A DNA stretch of 64,000 nucleotides, from assembly GCA_963971535.1 (NCBI GenBank), contig OZ020589.1, positions 54,503,743 through 54,567,742 of the forward strand, in the 5' to 3' direction. Every line of letters starts with the position of its first letter. Positions within the stretch are counted from its first letter, which is position 1. The stretch is from Notolepis coatsorum (taxonomy: Eukaryota > Chordata > Actinopteri > Aulopiformes > Paralepididae). The notes beneath the pieces were generated by a model that searched no databases, was not told the origin of the DNA, and was given only the letters and a program-made list of their open reading frames with translations. Below, piece after piece: positions 11,281 to 21,200 of this stretch. The position numbers and the translations under genes are program-made.

Positions 11281-11731
11281 TACTCTTCTTCCAGTTCACA
11301 GCAAAACCCAGACTGGTGAGGAATTCCACCACCAGCCTGGTATGAGACCTGGCAACCTCCTCCGACCGGCTGAGGAGCAGAATGTTGTCGAGATAGAAAA
11401 TAACTAGCGCGGTCTCTACGCACTTGGTGAATGTGCGAGGGGCCAGAGAGTAGCCAAACGGCAGCCTCTGGTATTCGTACGCTACACCCTGAAAAAGGAA
11501 GCGAAGGAATTTCCTGTGAGGAGGGAAGATCTGGATGTGAAAGTACGCATCCTTCAGGTCTATGGAGGTGAACCAGTCTCCCACTCTGACAGAGCTTATC
11601 AGGTGCTTGACGGTCAACATCCTGAACCGCCTCGCCACAATCAGCCGATTGAACGCAGACAGATCCAGAATAGGTCTGACACCTCCCGATTTCTTGGGCA
11701 CCAGAGGATGGCTTGCTTCGCTAACAGAGAT
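11281..11731 (-). pseudogene. DIRS reverse transcriptase core, catalytic site mutated
   Basis: The frame has the DIRS-type polymerase: 'HPLVPKKSGGVRPILDLSAF', 'RFRMLTVKHLISSVRVGDW', 'FTSIDLKDAYFHIQI' with the first catalytic Asp, and 'QRLPFGYSLAPRTFTKCVE'. The catalytic YLDD reads YLDN at 11,384-11,395, and the residues usually found between 'ETAL' and 'FYLD' are shortened. Either change should abolish polymerisation. Downstream the frame is lost after 'ILGTLRGL'. The long open frame spanning 9,329-13,018 is a patchwork of the true and shifted frames and is not a single protein. Confidence 0.85.
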
Positions 11732-12893
11732 TGGATCTCGTCGGCCAGAGCTGTCACTGCTGCTGACCCTGACAACAGGGTCTGTACCAAACCTGAAAAC
11801 GGAGGGTGGGGTTGTGCAAACTGCAACACAAATCCCCGCCTCAGCGTTTTCTCCATCCACCTCGACATATGGCACTGCTGTAGCCATATGTGATGATACT
11901 CCCAAAGCGCACTCGCCGCCACTTGGCGCTGGTCCGCCAGGAACCGTAGATAGACGGCCCGGTCCCAACCGCTGTGCGTTTCCAACCCTGGACTCGCCAA
12001 CCGCGCGAGCAGGGTGTCTCATGGAGCCGGGATATCGCACCCTGACACTACCAACGAGGCAATCACACCCAAGGGGGGACCCCGACAGAAAGGGCCGGTT
12101 TGATACGGGGGAAGCTGTCATCACACTGGGTGACAAAAGCTCCCCCACTGAACACCTCCCCGGCATGGATTGCTGAGGATCTGTTCTACAGCTGGACATG
12201 CAAGGCGTGTGGTCCCCACACTGCCCGATAGGGTGGGTTCCTACACACCGTAGCCCTGTAGTGATATTACTACCACCCAAATCACGCGTGCCTGACTGAC
12301 CACCGCCGGTCTTCCGGCCGTGGGAGGCACTAACGTGATACCCGGCCTGGCGAGGGCGGGGCTGGGGGAACTCACGCTGCGACCCCCTGGGCCTCGAGTT
12401 CCCCCCCTGACAACCTTCGTCGTTGACAGACACAACACCATGCTCACCAAACACAGACACAGAACGTGTGGCATGGGAGCCGCTTGACAGCACAGCATTC
12501 TCATAGGCAGACCCAGGCCTAGCCAGCAACTGGGTGTCAGCCCCTGTCCCCATGAGAAGCGAAACGTGGGGCCGCTTGCGCCTCGTTGAAGGCATGCGGC
12601 CCGCAGCCAAAGGGGACAAATCAGAGCCTGTATCCCGTTGGTGTTGTGGGGGGGAGTGACCGGAGAGCGAGCTAGACACAGCTAGACGGCGACCGTTTTT
12701 TAGGGCGTGCTCATCTAATGTAGCCGATCCCTTGGCCGCCAAGGCTGTCGGCCTTGTGATCACCTGTTGTCTTTGTGTCCAGGGTACCTCAGGCGGGGTA
12801 AACATGGCCGCTGGTCGGGGGCCTCGCCACAGTCGCTGGCGAGGCCACGCCCTCACCTCTGGCTGCGTGGTGCGAGGCGGTGTGGGGCCTAGG

Positions 12894-13506
12894 TCAAATA
12901 CCGCCCGCGCTCCTGCGGAAAGACCAGAGTCCCTCTGCGGAGAGGGGAGCCCTGAGGAGGAGAAGCCTTTTCTCCTCCTCAAAGGAAGACTGCTCCAACC
13001 AAAGATGTCTGTGAACAAGCGTTGACAGCATCCTAGCGCTCCCGGCGGTTATAGCTTGCGACTGAGTTAAAAGCTGTATAACCCCAAAAACATGCGCAAT
13101 GTTTTCGACGTCGGCTGGCCCTAAGGCCCCACTACCCGACACCATTGTGGACAGAAAAGCAGTCAACTGAGCAATGACACTGGTCGCTGCTAAATTCCGT
13201 CCTGCGGCAGTATAAACTTCATCAGCCCATACAGCCACCTGCCGGGCCAACTCGCCCTCTGGCGTCGGCTTCCGGGTGGGACACCGTTCAACCATGCCAG
13301 GGCAAAGGACCGATGCTAGCTGGCCCTTAAGCCATGGCACACCTGCCTTGCGCCCTGTTGTCAGCCCATCCACCCGTATAAAGGGTAAATAAGCCTCAGC
13401 AAAACCCCCCACATTAGACACCGATTGACCTTCAGCAATGAAACGGTTAAGAGGAGGGAATAGTGGCGACAGCCCACGGCGGGGAACAAAGAAGTGGGTC
13501 CCTAAG
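12894..13506 (-). pseudogene. DIRS gag-like region, 5' end missing
   Basis: The frame resembles the internal and C-terminal part of fish DIRS ORF1, the putative nucleocapsid-like protein. It includes 'FIRVDGLTTGRKAGVPWLKG' and a helical 'SVIAQLTAFLSTMVSG', and ends with a Leu-rich basic tail ('LWLEQSSFEEEKRLLLL'). The N-terminal zinc-knuckle-like portion is absent because the element is joined to LINE D at about 13,507. Its end overlaps the start of the following gag/pol frame by about 120 nt, which is common in DIRS elements. Assignment rests on position and resemblance. Confidence 0.55.
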
Positions 13507-15105
13507 AAGTGGGGTGACATGGGCCGACTTCGGTAGGTTTGAGATCAGGCGGGCCGCTGCTTTCTGAATGAGTTGAAGAGGCTTAGTGGCAGTGGCCGGG
13601 AGGCCAGCGAGCAGTGCGTTGCAGTAGTCGAGGCGGGAGATGACTGTTGATTGGACGAGGAGTTGGGTGGCTTCTTTTGTCAGGAAGGGGCGGATCCTTC
13701 TGACGTTGCTCAGGAGGAATCTGCAGGTTCTGGTTGTCGCTGCGATGTGAGCAGAGAAGTTCAACTGGTCGTCGAGGACAACACCAAGGTTCTTGGCGGT
13801 CGGGAACGCGGTCACAGCTGCATTCTCGACTGTGATGGAAAGGTCGGTCAGGGGGGAGGATTTGGCCGGCAGGTGGAGCAATTCTGTTTTGCTTAGGTTC
13901 AGTTTGAGGTGGTTGGTCATCATCCAGGCGGAGATGTCGGACAGACAGGCCGAGATCTGCTCAGAGACGTGGATATCTGAGGGAGGGAAGGAGAGGAAGA
14001 GTTGAGTATCGTCGGCATAACAATGATAGGAGAAGCCATGAGACGTGATAATGTTACCCAGTGATTTAGTGTAGAGGGAGAAGAGAAGGGGTCCTAGAAC
14101 CGAGCCCTGGGGGACACCCGTCTGCAGGGGGCGGGTGGCCGACAGGGTCCCTCTCCATGACACTTGGTAGGAGCGGTCATTGAGGTATGATGTCAGCCAT
14201 GTCAGCACAGAGCCAGCCACTCCCATTCCTGCGAGGGCCGCGAGGAAGATCTGGTGGTTGACTGTGTCGAAGGCTGCAGATAGATCTAGGAGAATCAGGA
14301 CAGAGGAGAGGCCTTTCGCTTTTGCTAAGTGAAGTGCCTCTGTGACCACAATGAGGGCCGTTTCTGTGGAGTGGCCAGTCCGGAAGCCAGACTGATTAGG
14401 GTCTAGAAGGTAATTCTGTAAGAGATAAGCAGTAAGTTGGTTGGATACAGCACGTTCAAGTGTTTTACAAAGGAAGGAGAGAAGAGAGACAGGACGGTAG
14501 TTGCCTATGGCGGTAGGGTTCAGGGTTGGTTTTTTTATGAGCGGCGTGACTCTGGCTTGTTTTAGGGAGGTGGGGACCACCCCCGAGTTGAGTGAGGAGT
14601 TGATGGTTGCAGTTAGGAATGGGAGGATGTCTGGTGCTATGGTCTGGAGGAGTGGGGAGGGTAGCTGATCCAGCTGGCATGTAGTCGGACGGTTCGACGT
14701 TACCAGTGTCAGGGTCTCGGCTTCTGTAATGGGAGAGAAAGATGACAGAGTGAAGGATGAGGTTCTCGATTCAGCATTTGGAATGGGTGGGGGTTGGGAG
14801 AAGGAGCTGCGGATGTTCTCCACTTTTTCCTCAAAGAAGATCGCGAAGTCTTCGGCAGAGAAAGATGAGGGAGGGGGGGGGGGGGTGGGGGGGAGTGAGG
14901 AGGGAGGACATGGTAGCATGCAGTTTGCGAAGATTCTTGGCAGAAGCCTCGATCCTATGGTGAAAGAAAGAAGCTTTGGCATTAGTAATGGTTTTGGAGA
15001 ATGTTAACACAAGTTTGTGATATGTGTCGATGTCAGCAGTGAGGCGTGACTTTCTATACTTCCTCTCAGCCGCTCTCAGGACCTGTCTTTGTTGTTGAAC
15101 AAGAC
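13507..15105 (-). pseudogene. LINE D ORF2 reverse transcriptase
   Basis: The linker 'ERKYRKSRLTADIDTYHKLV' lies in one frame. A frameshift at the G-run (14,873-14,885) moves coding to the frame ending in the main reverse transcriptase. This frame shows 'NYRPVSLLSFLCKTLERAV', 'SGFRTGHSTETALI', 'LILLDLSAAFDTVNH' (catalytic Asp), 'GVPQGSVLGPLLFSLYT' and 'YHCYADDTQLF' (catalytic pair). Then come 'LNLSKTELLHLPAK' and 'RLDYCNALLAGLPA', and it ends near 'HVTPLL', where the DIRS begins. All polymerase motifs are intact; endonuclease and C-terminus are lost. Family: L2/CR1 group. Confidence 0.85.
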
Positions 15106-15115
15106 CTGTATTGGG
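13507..15115 (-). mobile_element. LINE D: L2-like non-LTR retrotransposon, truncated at both ends
   Basis: On the minus strand it begins in the linker between endonuclease and reverse transcriptase, next to a 51-bp minisatellite, and stops abruptly within the C-terminal coding region at the DIRS junction. The missing 3' end was not found on the other side of the DIRS, so the junction reflects deletion or rearrangement, not a simple nested insertion. Confidence 0.75.
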
Positions 15116-15116
15116 A

Positions 15117-15690
15117 GTATAGGGGCGATCTGAAGGTCCTGCTGTGGTTACATGATACACGCGGGACGTATAGGGGCGATCTGAAGGTCCTGCTGTGGTT
15201 ACATGATACATGCTGGACGTATAGGGGCGATCTGAAGGTCCTGCTGTGGTTACATGATACATGCTGGACGTATAGGGGCGATCTGAAGGTCCTGCTGTGG
15301 TTACATGATACATGCTGGACGTATAGGGGCGATCTGAAGGTCCTGCTGTGGTTACATGATACATGCGGGACGTATAGGGGCGATCTGAAGGTCCTGCTGT
15401 GGTTACATGATACATGCTGGACGTATAGGGGCGATCTGAAGGTCCTGCTGTGGTTACATGATACATGCGGGACGTATAGGGGCGATCTGAAGGTCCTGCT
15501 GTGGTTACATGATACATGCTGGACGTATAGGGGCGATCTGAAGGTCCTGCTGTGGTTACATGATACATGCTGGACGTATAGGGGCGATCTGAAGGTCCTG
15601 CTGTGGTTACATGATACATGCTGGACGTATAGGGGCAATCTGAAGGTCCTGCTGTGGTTACATGATACATGCTGGACGGTTGATGCTGTG
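15117..15690. repeat. 51-bp minisatellite, about 11 units
   Basis: The unit starts GTATAGGGGCGATCTGAAGG and repeats every 51 bp with very few substitutions (chiefly CTGGAC versus CGGGAC at the end). Because 51 is divisible by three and units are nearly identical, frames on both strands stay open for over 200 codons (for example 'YHVTTAGPSDRPYTSS' on minus); these are artefacts of periodicity. A short degenerate remnant continues to about 15,720, and 15,721-15,954 shows nothing else. Confidence 0.97.
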
Positions 15691-15954
15691 GTTACATGAT
15701 ACATGCTGGACGGTTGATGCTAGATCACACGGGGTCATCTGCGTTTCATTGGGAGTCGTCGGTTTTTGGCCAAGCTGCAGAGCCGCAAGCCGTCATCATT
15801 TTAACTTGAAAGGTTGTTTATAAACCAATACCTCTGCACCTTTGATTACACTGCCTACACTTCTTACTGGTAAATGTAAAAAGCCAATTTCTGGATAAAC
15901 CTCAGAGGACCATTGAACTTAAAAAAAACCTGTGATGAAAAGTAAAACCAACCT

Positions 15955-16606
15955 GAAAATAATGTGTATCTCCTCTTACGGAGCCACCCTGTGGAATGGG
16001 CTACAGGATGAACTAAAATATTGTGAAAATAAATCAATTCAAATCTAGACTAAAAAAATCAGGTACAGAAGGGAAGAAGAGCTTTAATGGCATATTAAAA
16101 AAATATTATAATAATAATAATAAATACGTATATGATACTGTATTGTGCGCTATATATATAATCATATTATAATTCATTTGTATATTATATTGAACTATAT
16201 TTGCAGTATGTACTATTATATTATGGTACTATATTGTATTGTATATATCATGTACCCTATATCTCACATCACATTATATATGTGCTGTATACACTATTAT
16301 GTATACTATTATATATACTATTATATACTGCAGGTATACTATACTGTAATGTGTACTGTAATGTGTACTATATGTGTGCACTGAAATGTGTACTATGTAT
16401 CTACTATGTATGTATGTAAATAAAATAATAAAAAAAAAAAATGAAACGTAAGTCTTCAGGGGTAGGGCCCGACCAGCCTAGTGCTTCTCCCTAGCCCTTT
16501 TCGGACAATTGGAAAACGTTGGTGATTTATGAAATGACCGTTGTTATGTGTCCAAAGCCCGAAATAAAAAATAACTGAACTTAACTGAACTTAACTGAAC
16601 ACTGCC
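15955..16606 (+). mobile_element. LINE G: decayed LINE 3' end with decanucleotide tail
   Basis: The left part encodes a worn ORF2 C-terminus ('MCISSYGATLWNGLQDELKY', then after a frameshift 'QFKSRLKKSGTEGKK'), the LWN...LK pattern of LINE termini. An AT-rich 3' UTR follows, with an AATAAAA near 16,560 and the tail TTAACTGAAC repeated three times up to 16,606. It is 5'-truncated and inactive. The LINE clade cannot be fixed from this fragment. Confidence 0.6.
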
Positions 16607-16639
16607 TACTTGCTCATAATGCAACCCTAACCCCTCCCA

Positions 16640-16939
16640 CTACATAAAAATAAAAAATAAATGTAAACATCTTCTTCCAGGCCCATGGGATCTGGCATCT
16701 ACACCATGCTGGATACAGCTGCCTCTGTTTGCAATATCCTCCACAGTACTGATCGCGGTTGCCAAGCAACTCACATAAGACTGAGACAGAGACGACCAAT
16801 AAGTGATGTTTTCCACCAGGGGTATTAAAACATCAAAGAAAACCACTCCTAGTTTAATAATGGTTCCCGTTTGCAAGTGTTCACAACATTTAAGAATGTT
16901 AAATCTTCCGTGAGCAATCGGACTAACGCCGTCTGACAT
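16640..16939 (-). other. unassigned 99-codon open frame
   Basis: A minus-strand frame opens with 'MSDGVSPIAHGRFNILKCCE' and includes a hydrophobic stretch, 'IIKLGVVFFDVLIPLVENI', and 'ISTVEDIANRGSCIQHG'. Amino-acid composition is coding-like, but no family is recognised and no neighbouring exon is evident. It lies between a LINE tail and the satellite. It could be a transposase scrap, a host exon or chance. Confidence 0.25.
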
Positions 16940-17128
16940 TACAAGGCAAATTCTTCTTTTCTCTTTTCTGTTGAATGGGAGACAGTAGGTGTGGACTAAT
17001 ACAGACCAAGCTGTACTAAGTTACAGAGATAACAATGAAGCAAATACGCTGTATTATATTATATTATTTGTATGTTGAAATTCAGAGGTAGGCCTATTCT
17101 TGAGTTCTTCAGTTAATTAGACTTAATT

Positions 17129-17244
17129 ACTGTTAATACTAGCCTGGTAGGACTGTTAACACTAGTCTGGTAGGACTGTTAACACTAGTCTGGTAGGACT
17201 GTTTACACTAGTCTGGTAGGACTGTTAATACTAGTCTGGTAGGA
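17129..17244. repeat. 23-bp satellite (Sat1), left outlier block
   Basis: Five units of the same 23-bp repeat as the main array at 18,215-29,102, cut off from it by the inverted-repeat element at 17,245-18,214. This shows that the array existed before that insertion. Confidence 0.95.
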
Positions 17245-18214
17245 CCTGTTCCACACCACGGGGACGTTACCGACCCCTTTTTGACATTATTATCATATAT
17301 TAATATTTTTATGAGTGATGCAATAAATTAACGTTTTTAAAATCAAACGTTTTCAAGTATTATTATCACTACTATGTCACAAATACATGTAGAATGTAAA
17401 ACGTTAGGTTGGCAATAGTTTAGCAATAGGTTAAAAGTGAGTTTATATCATTTTAAGTTTTTATTTTTCACTCGCGTTTTTGACGTGGAAGCGGAAATGG
17501 AAATGTTGAACCATGGGAATTTTTTTTTTGCGGCCATTTTGAAATGCAGTCAGTTTCTCCACACTATTGTAATCATGTAGGAATAATTAGATCTGAAATT
17601 AGTTACAAAATGAATACACTGTGGGAGAAATAAAAAAGTACAGTCGATTACATTAAATATCTGTATATGTTATTATGCATGCCTGGTGATACTATATCCA
17701 AATTGAACTCGGCCATTTGAAAGATACTATATGTATATATATATATAAATGTGCGAATTGGCTATAATAAGGTAATGTATAAGCATATATTCTATATTCT
17801 ATAATAATATTTCAAATTGCATTGGTCCGGATGGGAGAATTCAGTACTGTATATACAAAACCTTCAATTTTATCATCTTCCCTTTATTAATTTCCTTAGA
17901 TCTTTTGTACACATGATCTCAAGAGGGTACTGAATTAGCTCAGTGGCAGTTTTTTAAGTTTGGTCATTATTATCATGGTTTTATTCACTGTCAAAGATGA
18001 AAAGAAAAATCATAATTCATATTTTCCTTTGTTTCATCAGAATTTAAGCAAGCCTAGTAATAGACACAATATTTCTGACACTGAGAATACATTCATTGAG
18101 GTCCATAGATGTTCCTAGATACCAAGAATATGCAAATAGCCCTTGTAGAAGTGGAGCAATATTCCATTTACCTAGGTATACATTTTATGCAGATTTCACC
18201 TGGGGTGGAACAGG
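17245..18214. mobile_element. 970-bp terminal-inverted-repeat element inside Sat1
   Basis: The left end reads CCTGTTCCACACCA and the right end is its inverse, TGGGGTGGAACAGG (13 of 14 positions pair). The interior is AT-rich, single-copy in this window and has no useful frame. TTAA follows the right end (18,215-18,218); the left flank lacks TTAA but is a disrupted satellite unit. A piggyBac-like non-autonomous transposon is possible. Superfamily is unproven. Confidence 0.6.
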
Positions 18215-21200
18215 TTAATACTAGCCTGGTAGGACTGTTAATACTAGTCTGGTAGGACTGTTTACACTAGTCTGGTAGGACTGTTAATACTAGTCTGGTA
18301 GGACTGTTAATACTAGTCTGGTAGAACTGTTAACACTAGTCTGGTAGGACTGTTAATACTAGTCTGGTAGGACTGTTAATACTAGTCTGGTAGAACTGTT
18401 TACACTAGTCTGGTAGGACTGTTAATACTAGTCTGGTAGGACTGTTTACACTAGTCTGGTAGGACTGTTAATACTAGTCTGGTAGGACTGTTAATACTAG
18501 TCTGGTAGGACTGTTTACACTAGTCTGGTAGGACTGTTAATACTAGTCTGGTAGGACTGTTAACACTAGTCTGGTAGGACTGTTAATACTAGTCTGGTAG
18601 GACTGTTAATACTAGTCTGGTAGGACTGTTAATACTAGTCTGGTAGGACTGTCTACACTAGTCTGGTAGGACTGTTAATACTAGCCTGGTAGAACTGTTA
18701 ACACTAGTCTGGTAGGACTGTTAATACTAGTCTGGTAGGACTGTTAATACTAGTCTGGTAGGACTGTTAATACTAGTCTGGTAGGACTGTTAACACTAGT
18801 CTGGTAGGACTGTTAATACTAGTCTGGTAGGACTGTTAATACTAGTCTGGTAGGACTGTTAACACTAGTCTGGTAGGACTGTTAATACTAGTCTGGTAGG
18901 ACTGTTAATACTAGTCTGGTAGGACTGTTAATACTAGTCTGGTAGGACTGTTAATACTAGTCTGGTATGACTGTTAATACTAGTCTGGTAGGACTGTTAA
19001 CACTAGTCTGGTAGGACTGTTAATACTAGTCTGGTAGGACTGTTAATACTAGTCTGGTATGACTGTTAATACTAGTCTGGTAGGACTGTTAATACTAGTC
19101 TGGTAGGACTGTTAATACTAGTCTGGTAGGACTGTCTACACTAGTCTGGTAGGACTGTTAATACTAGTCTGGTAGGACTGTTAATACTAGTCTGGTATGA
19201 CTGTTAATACTAGTCTGGTAGGACTGTTAATACTAGTCTGGTAGGACTGTCTACACTAGTCTGGTAGGACTGTTAATACTAGTCTGGTAGGACTGTTAAT
19301 ACTAGTCTGGTAGGACTGTTTACACTAGTCTGGTAGGACTGTTAATACTAGTCTGGTATGACTGTTAATACTAGTCTGGTAGGACTGTTAATACTAGTCT
19401 GGTAGGGCTGTTAATACTAGTCTGGTAGGACTGTTAATACTAGTCTGGTATGACTGTTAATACTAGTTTGGTAGGACTGTTAACACTAGTCTGGTAGGAC
19501 TGTTAATACTAGTCTGGTAGGACTGTTAATACTAGTCTGGTATGACTGTTAATACTAGTCTGGTAGGACTGTTAATACTAGTCTGGTAGGACTGTTTACA
19601 CTAGTCTGGTAGGACTGTTAATACTAGTCTGGTAGGACTGTTAATACTAGTCTGGTAGGACTGTTAATACTAGTCTGGTAGGACTGTTAATACTAGTCTG
19701 GTAGGACTGTTTACACTAGTCTGGTAGGACTGTTAACACTAGTCTGGTAGGACTGTTAATACTAGTCTGGTAGGACAGTTAACACTAGTCTGGTAGGACT
19801 GTTAATACTAGTCTGGTAGGACTGGTAATACTAGCCTGGTAGGACTGTTAACACTAGTCTGGTAGGACCGTTAATACTAGTCTGGTAGGACTGTTAATAC
19901 TAGTCTGGTAGGACTGTTAATACTAGTCTGGTAGGACTGTTAATACTAGTCTGGTAGGACTGTTAATACTAGTCTGGTAGGACTGTTAACACTAGTCTGG
20001 TAGGACTGTTTACACTAGTCTGGTAGGACTGTTAATACTAGTCTGGTAGGACTGTTAATACTAGCCTGGTAGGACTGTTAATACTAGTCTGGTAGGACTG
20101 TTTACACTAGTCTGGTAGGACTGTTTACACTAGTCTGGTAGGACTGTTAATACTAGTCTGGTAGGACTGTTAATACTAGTCTGGTAGCACTGTTAATACT
20201 AGTCTGGTAGGACTGTTAATACTAGTCTGGTAGGACTGTTTACACTAGTCTGGTAGGACTGTTAATACTAGTCTGGTAGGACTGTTAATGCTAGTCTGGT
20301 AGGACTGTTTACACTAGTCTGGTAGGACTGTTAACACTAGTCTGGTAGGACTGTTTACACTAGTCTGGTAGGACTGTTAATACTAGTCTGGTAGGACTGT
20401 TTACACTAGTCTGGTAGGACTGTTAATACTAGAGGACTGTTAATACTAGTCTGGTAGGACTGTTAATACTAGTCTGGTAGGACTGTTAATACTAGTCTGG
20501 TAGGACTGTTAATACTAGTCTGGTAGGACTGTTAATACTAGTCTGGTAGGACTGTTTACACTAGTCTGGTAGGACTGTTAACACTAGTCTGGTAGGACTG
20601 TTAATACTAGTCTGGTAGGACTGTTAATACTAGTCTGGTAGGGCTGTTAACACTAGTCTGGTAGGACTGTTTACACTAGTCTGGTAGGACTGTTAATACT
20701 AGTCTGGTAGGACTGTTAATACTAGTCTGGTAGGACTGTTAATACTAGTCTGGTAGGACTGTTAATACTAGTCTGGTAGGACTGTTTACACTAGTCTGGT
20801 AGGACTGTTTACACTAGTCTGGTAGGACTGTTAACACTAGTCTGGTAGGACTGTTAATACTAGCCTGGTAACACTGTTAATACTAGTCTGGTAGGACTGT
20901 TAATACTAGTCTGGTAGGACTGTTAATACTAGTCTGGTAGGACTGTTTACACTAGTCTGGTAGGACTGTTTACACTAGTCTGGTAGGACTGTTAACACTA
21001 GTCTGGTAGGACTGTTAATACTAGCCTGGTAGGACTGTTAATACTAGTCTGGTAGAACTGTTAACACTAGTCTGGTAGGACTGTTAATACTAGCCTGGTA
21101 GGACTGTTAATACTAGTCTGGTAGGACTGTTAACACTAGTCTGGTAGGACTGTTAATACTAGCCTGGTAGGACTGTTAATACTAGTCTGGTAGGACTGTT

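Larger units (their letters stand above)
4757..13506 (-). mobile_element. DIRS1-like tyrosine-recombinase retrotransposon, decayed and nested
   Basis: On the minus strand the element runs gag-like region, reverse transcriptase, RNase H, tyrosine recombinase, internal complementary region (ICR) and right terminal inverted repeat, the order of DIRS1 elements, which lack LTRs and an integrase of the DDE type. The gag start and left terminal repeat are missing where it joins LINE D at about 13,507. Insertions inside it, oldest outward, are a hAT transposon with a SINE, and family X containing LINE A containing an RTE fragment. Frames are broken at several points and the reverse transcriptase catalytic box is mutated, so it is inactive. 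Without insertions the remnant is about 4.9 kb. Confidence 0.85.

Noticed and set aside
9329-13018. Single 1,229-residue protein
   Set aside because: The open frame mixes true DIRS segments with out-of-frame stretches; RNase H lies in another frame. It is not one protein.
15046-15704. Repeat proteins of over 200 residues on both strands
   Set aside because: They arise from the 51-bp period and near-identical units. The same holds for 29,234-30,010 (72 bp), 51,134-51,512 (17 bp) and the CT repeat at 3,045-3,569.
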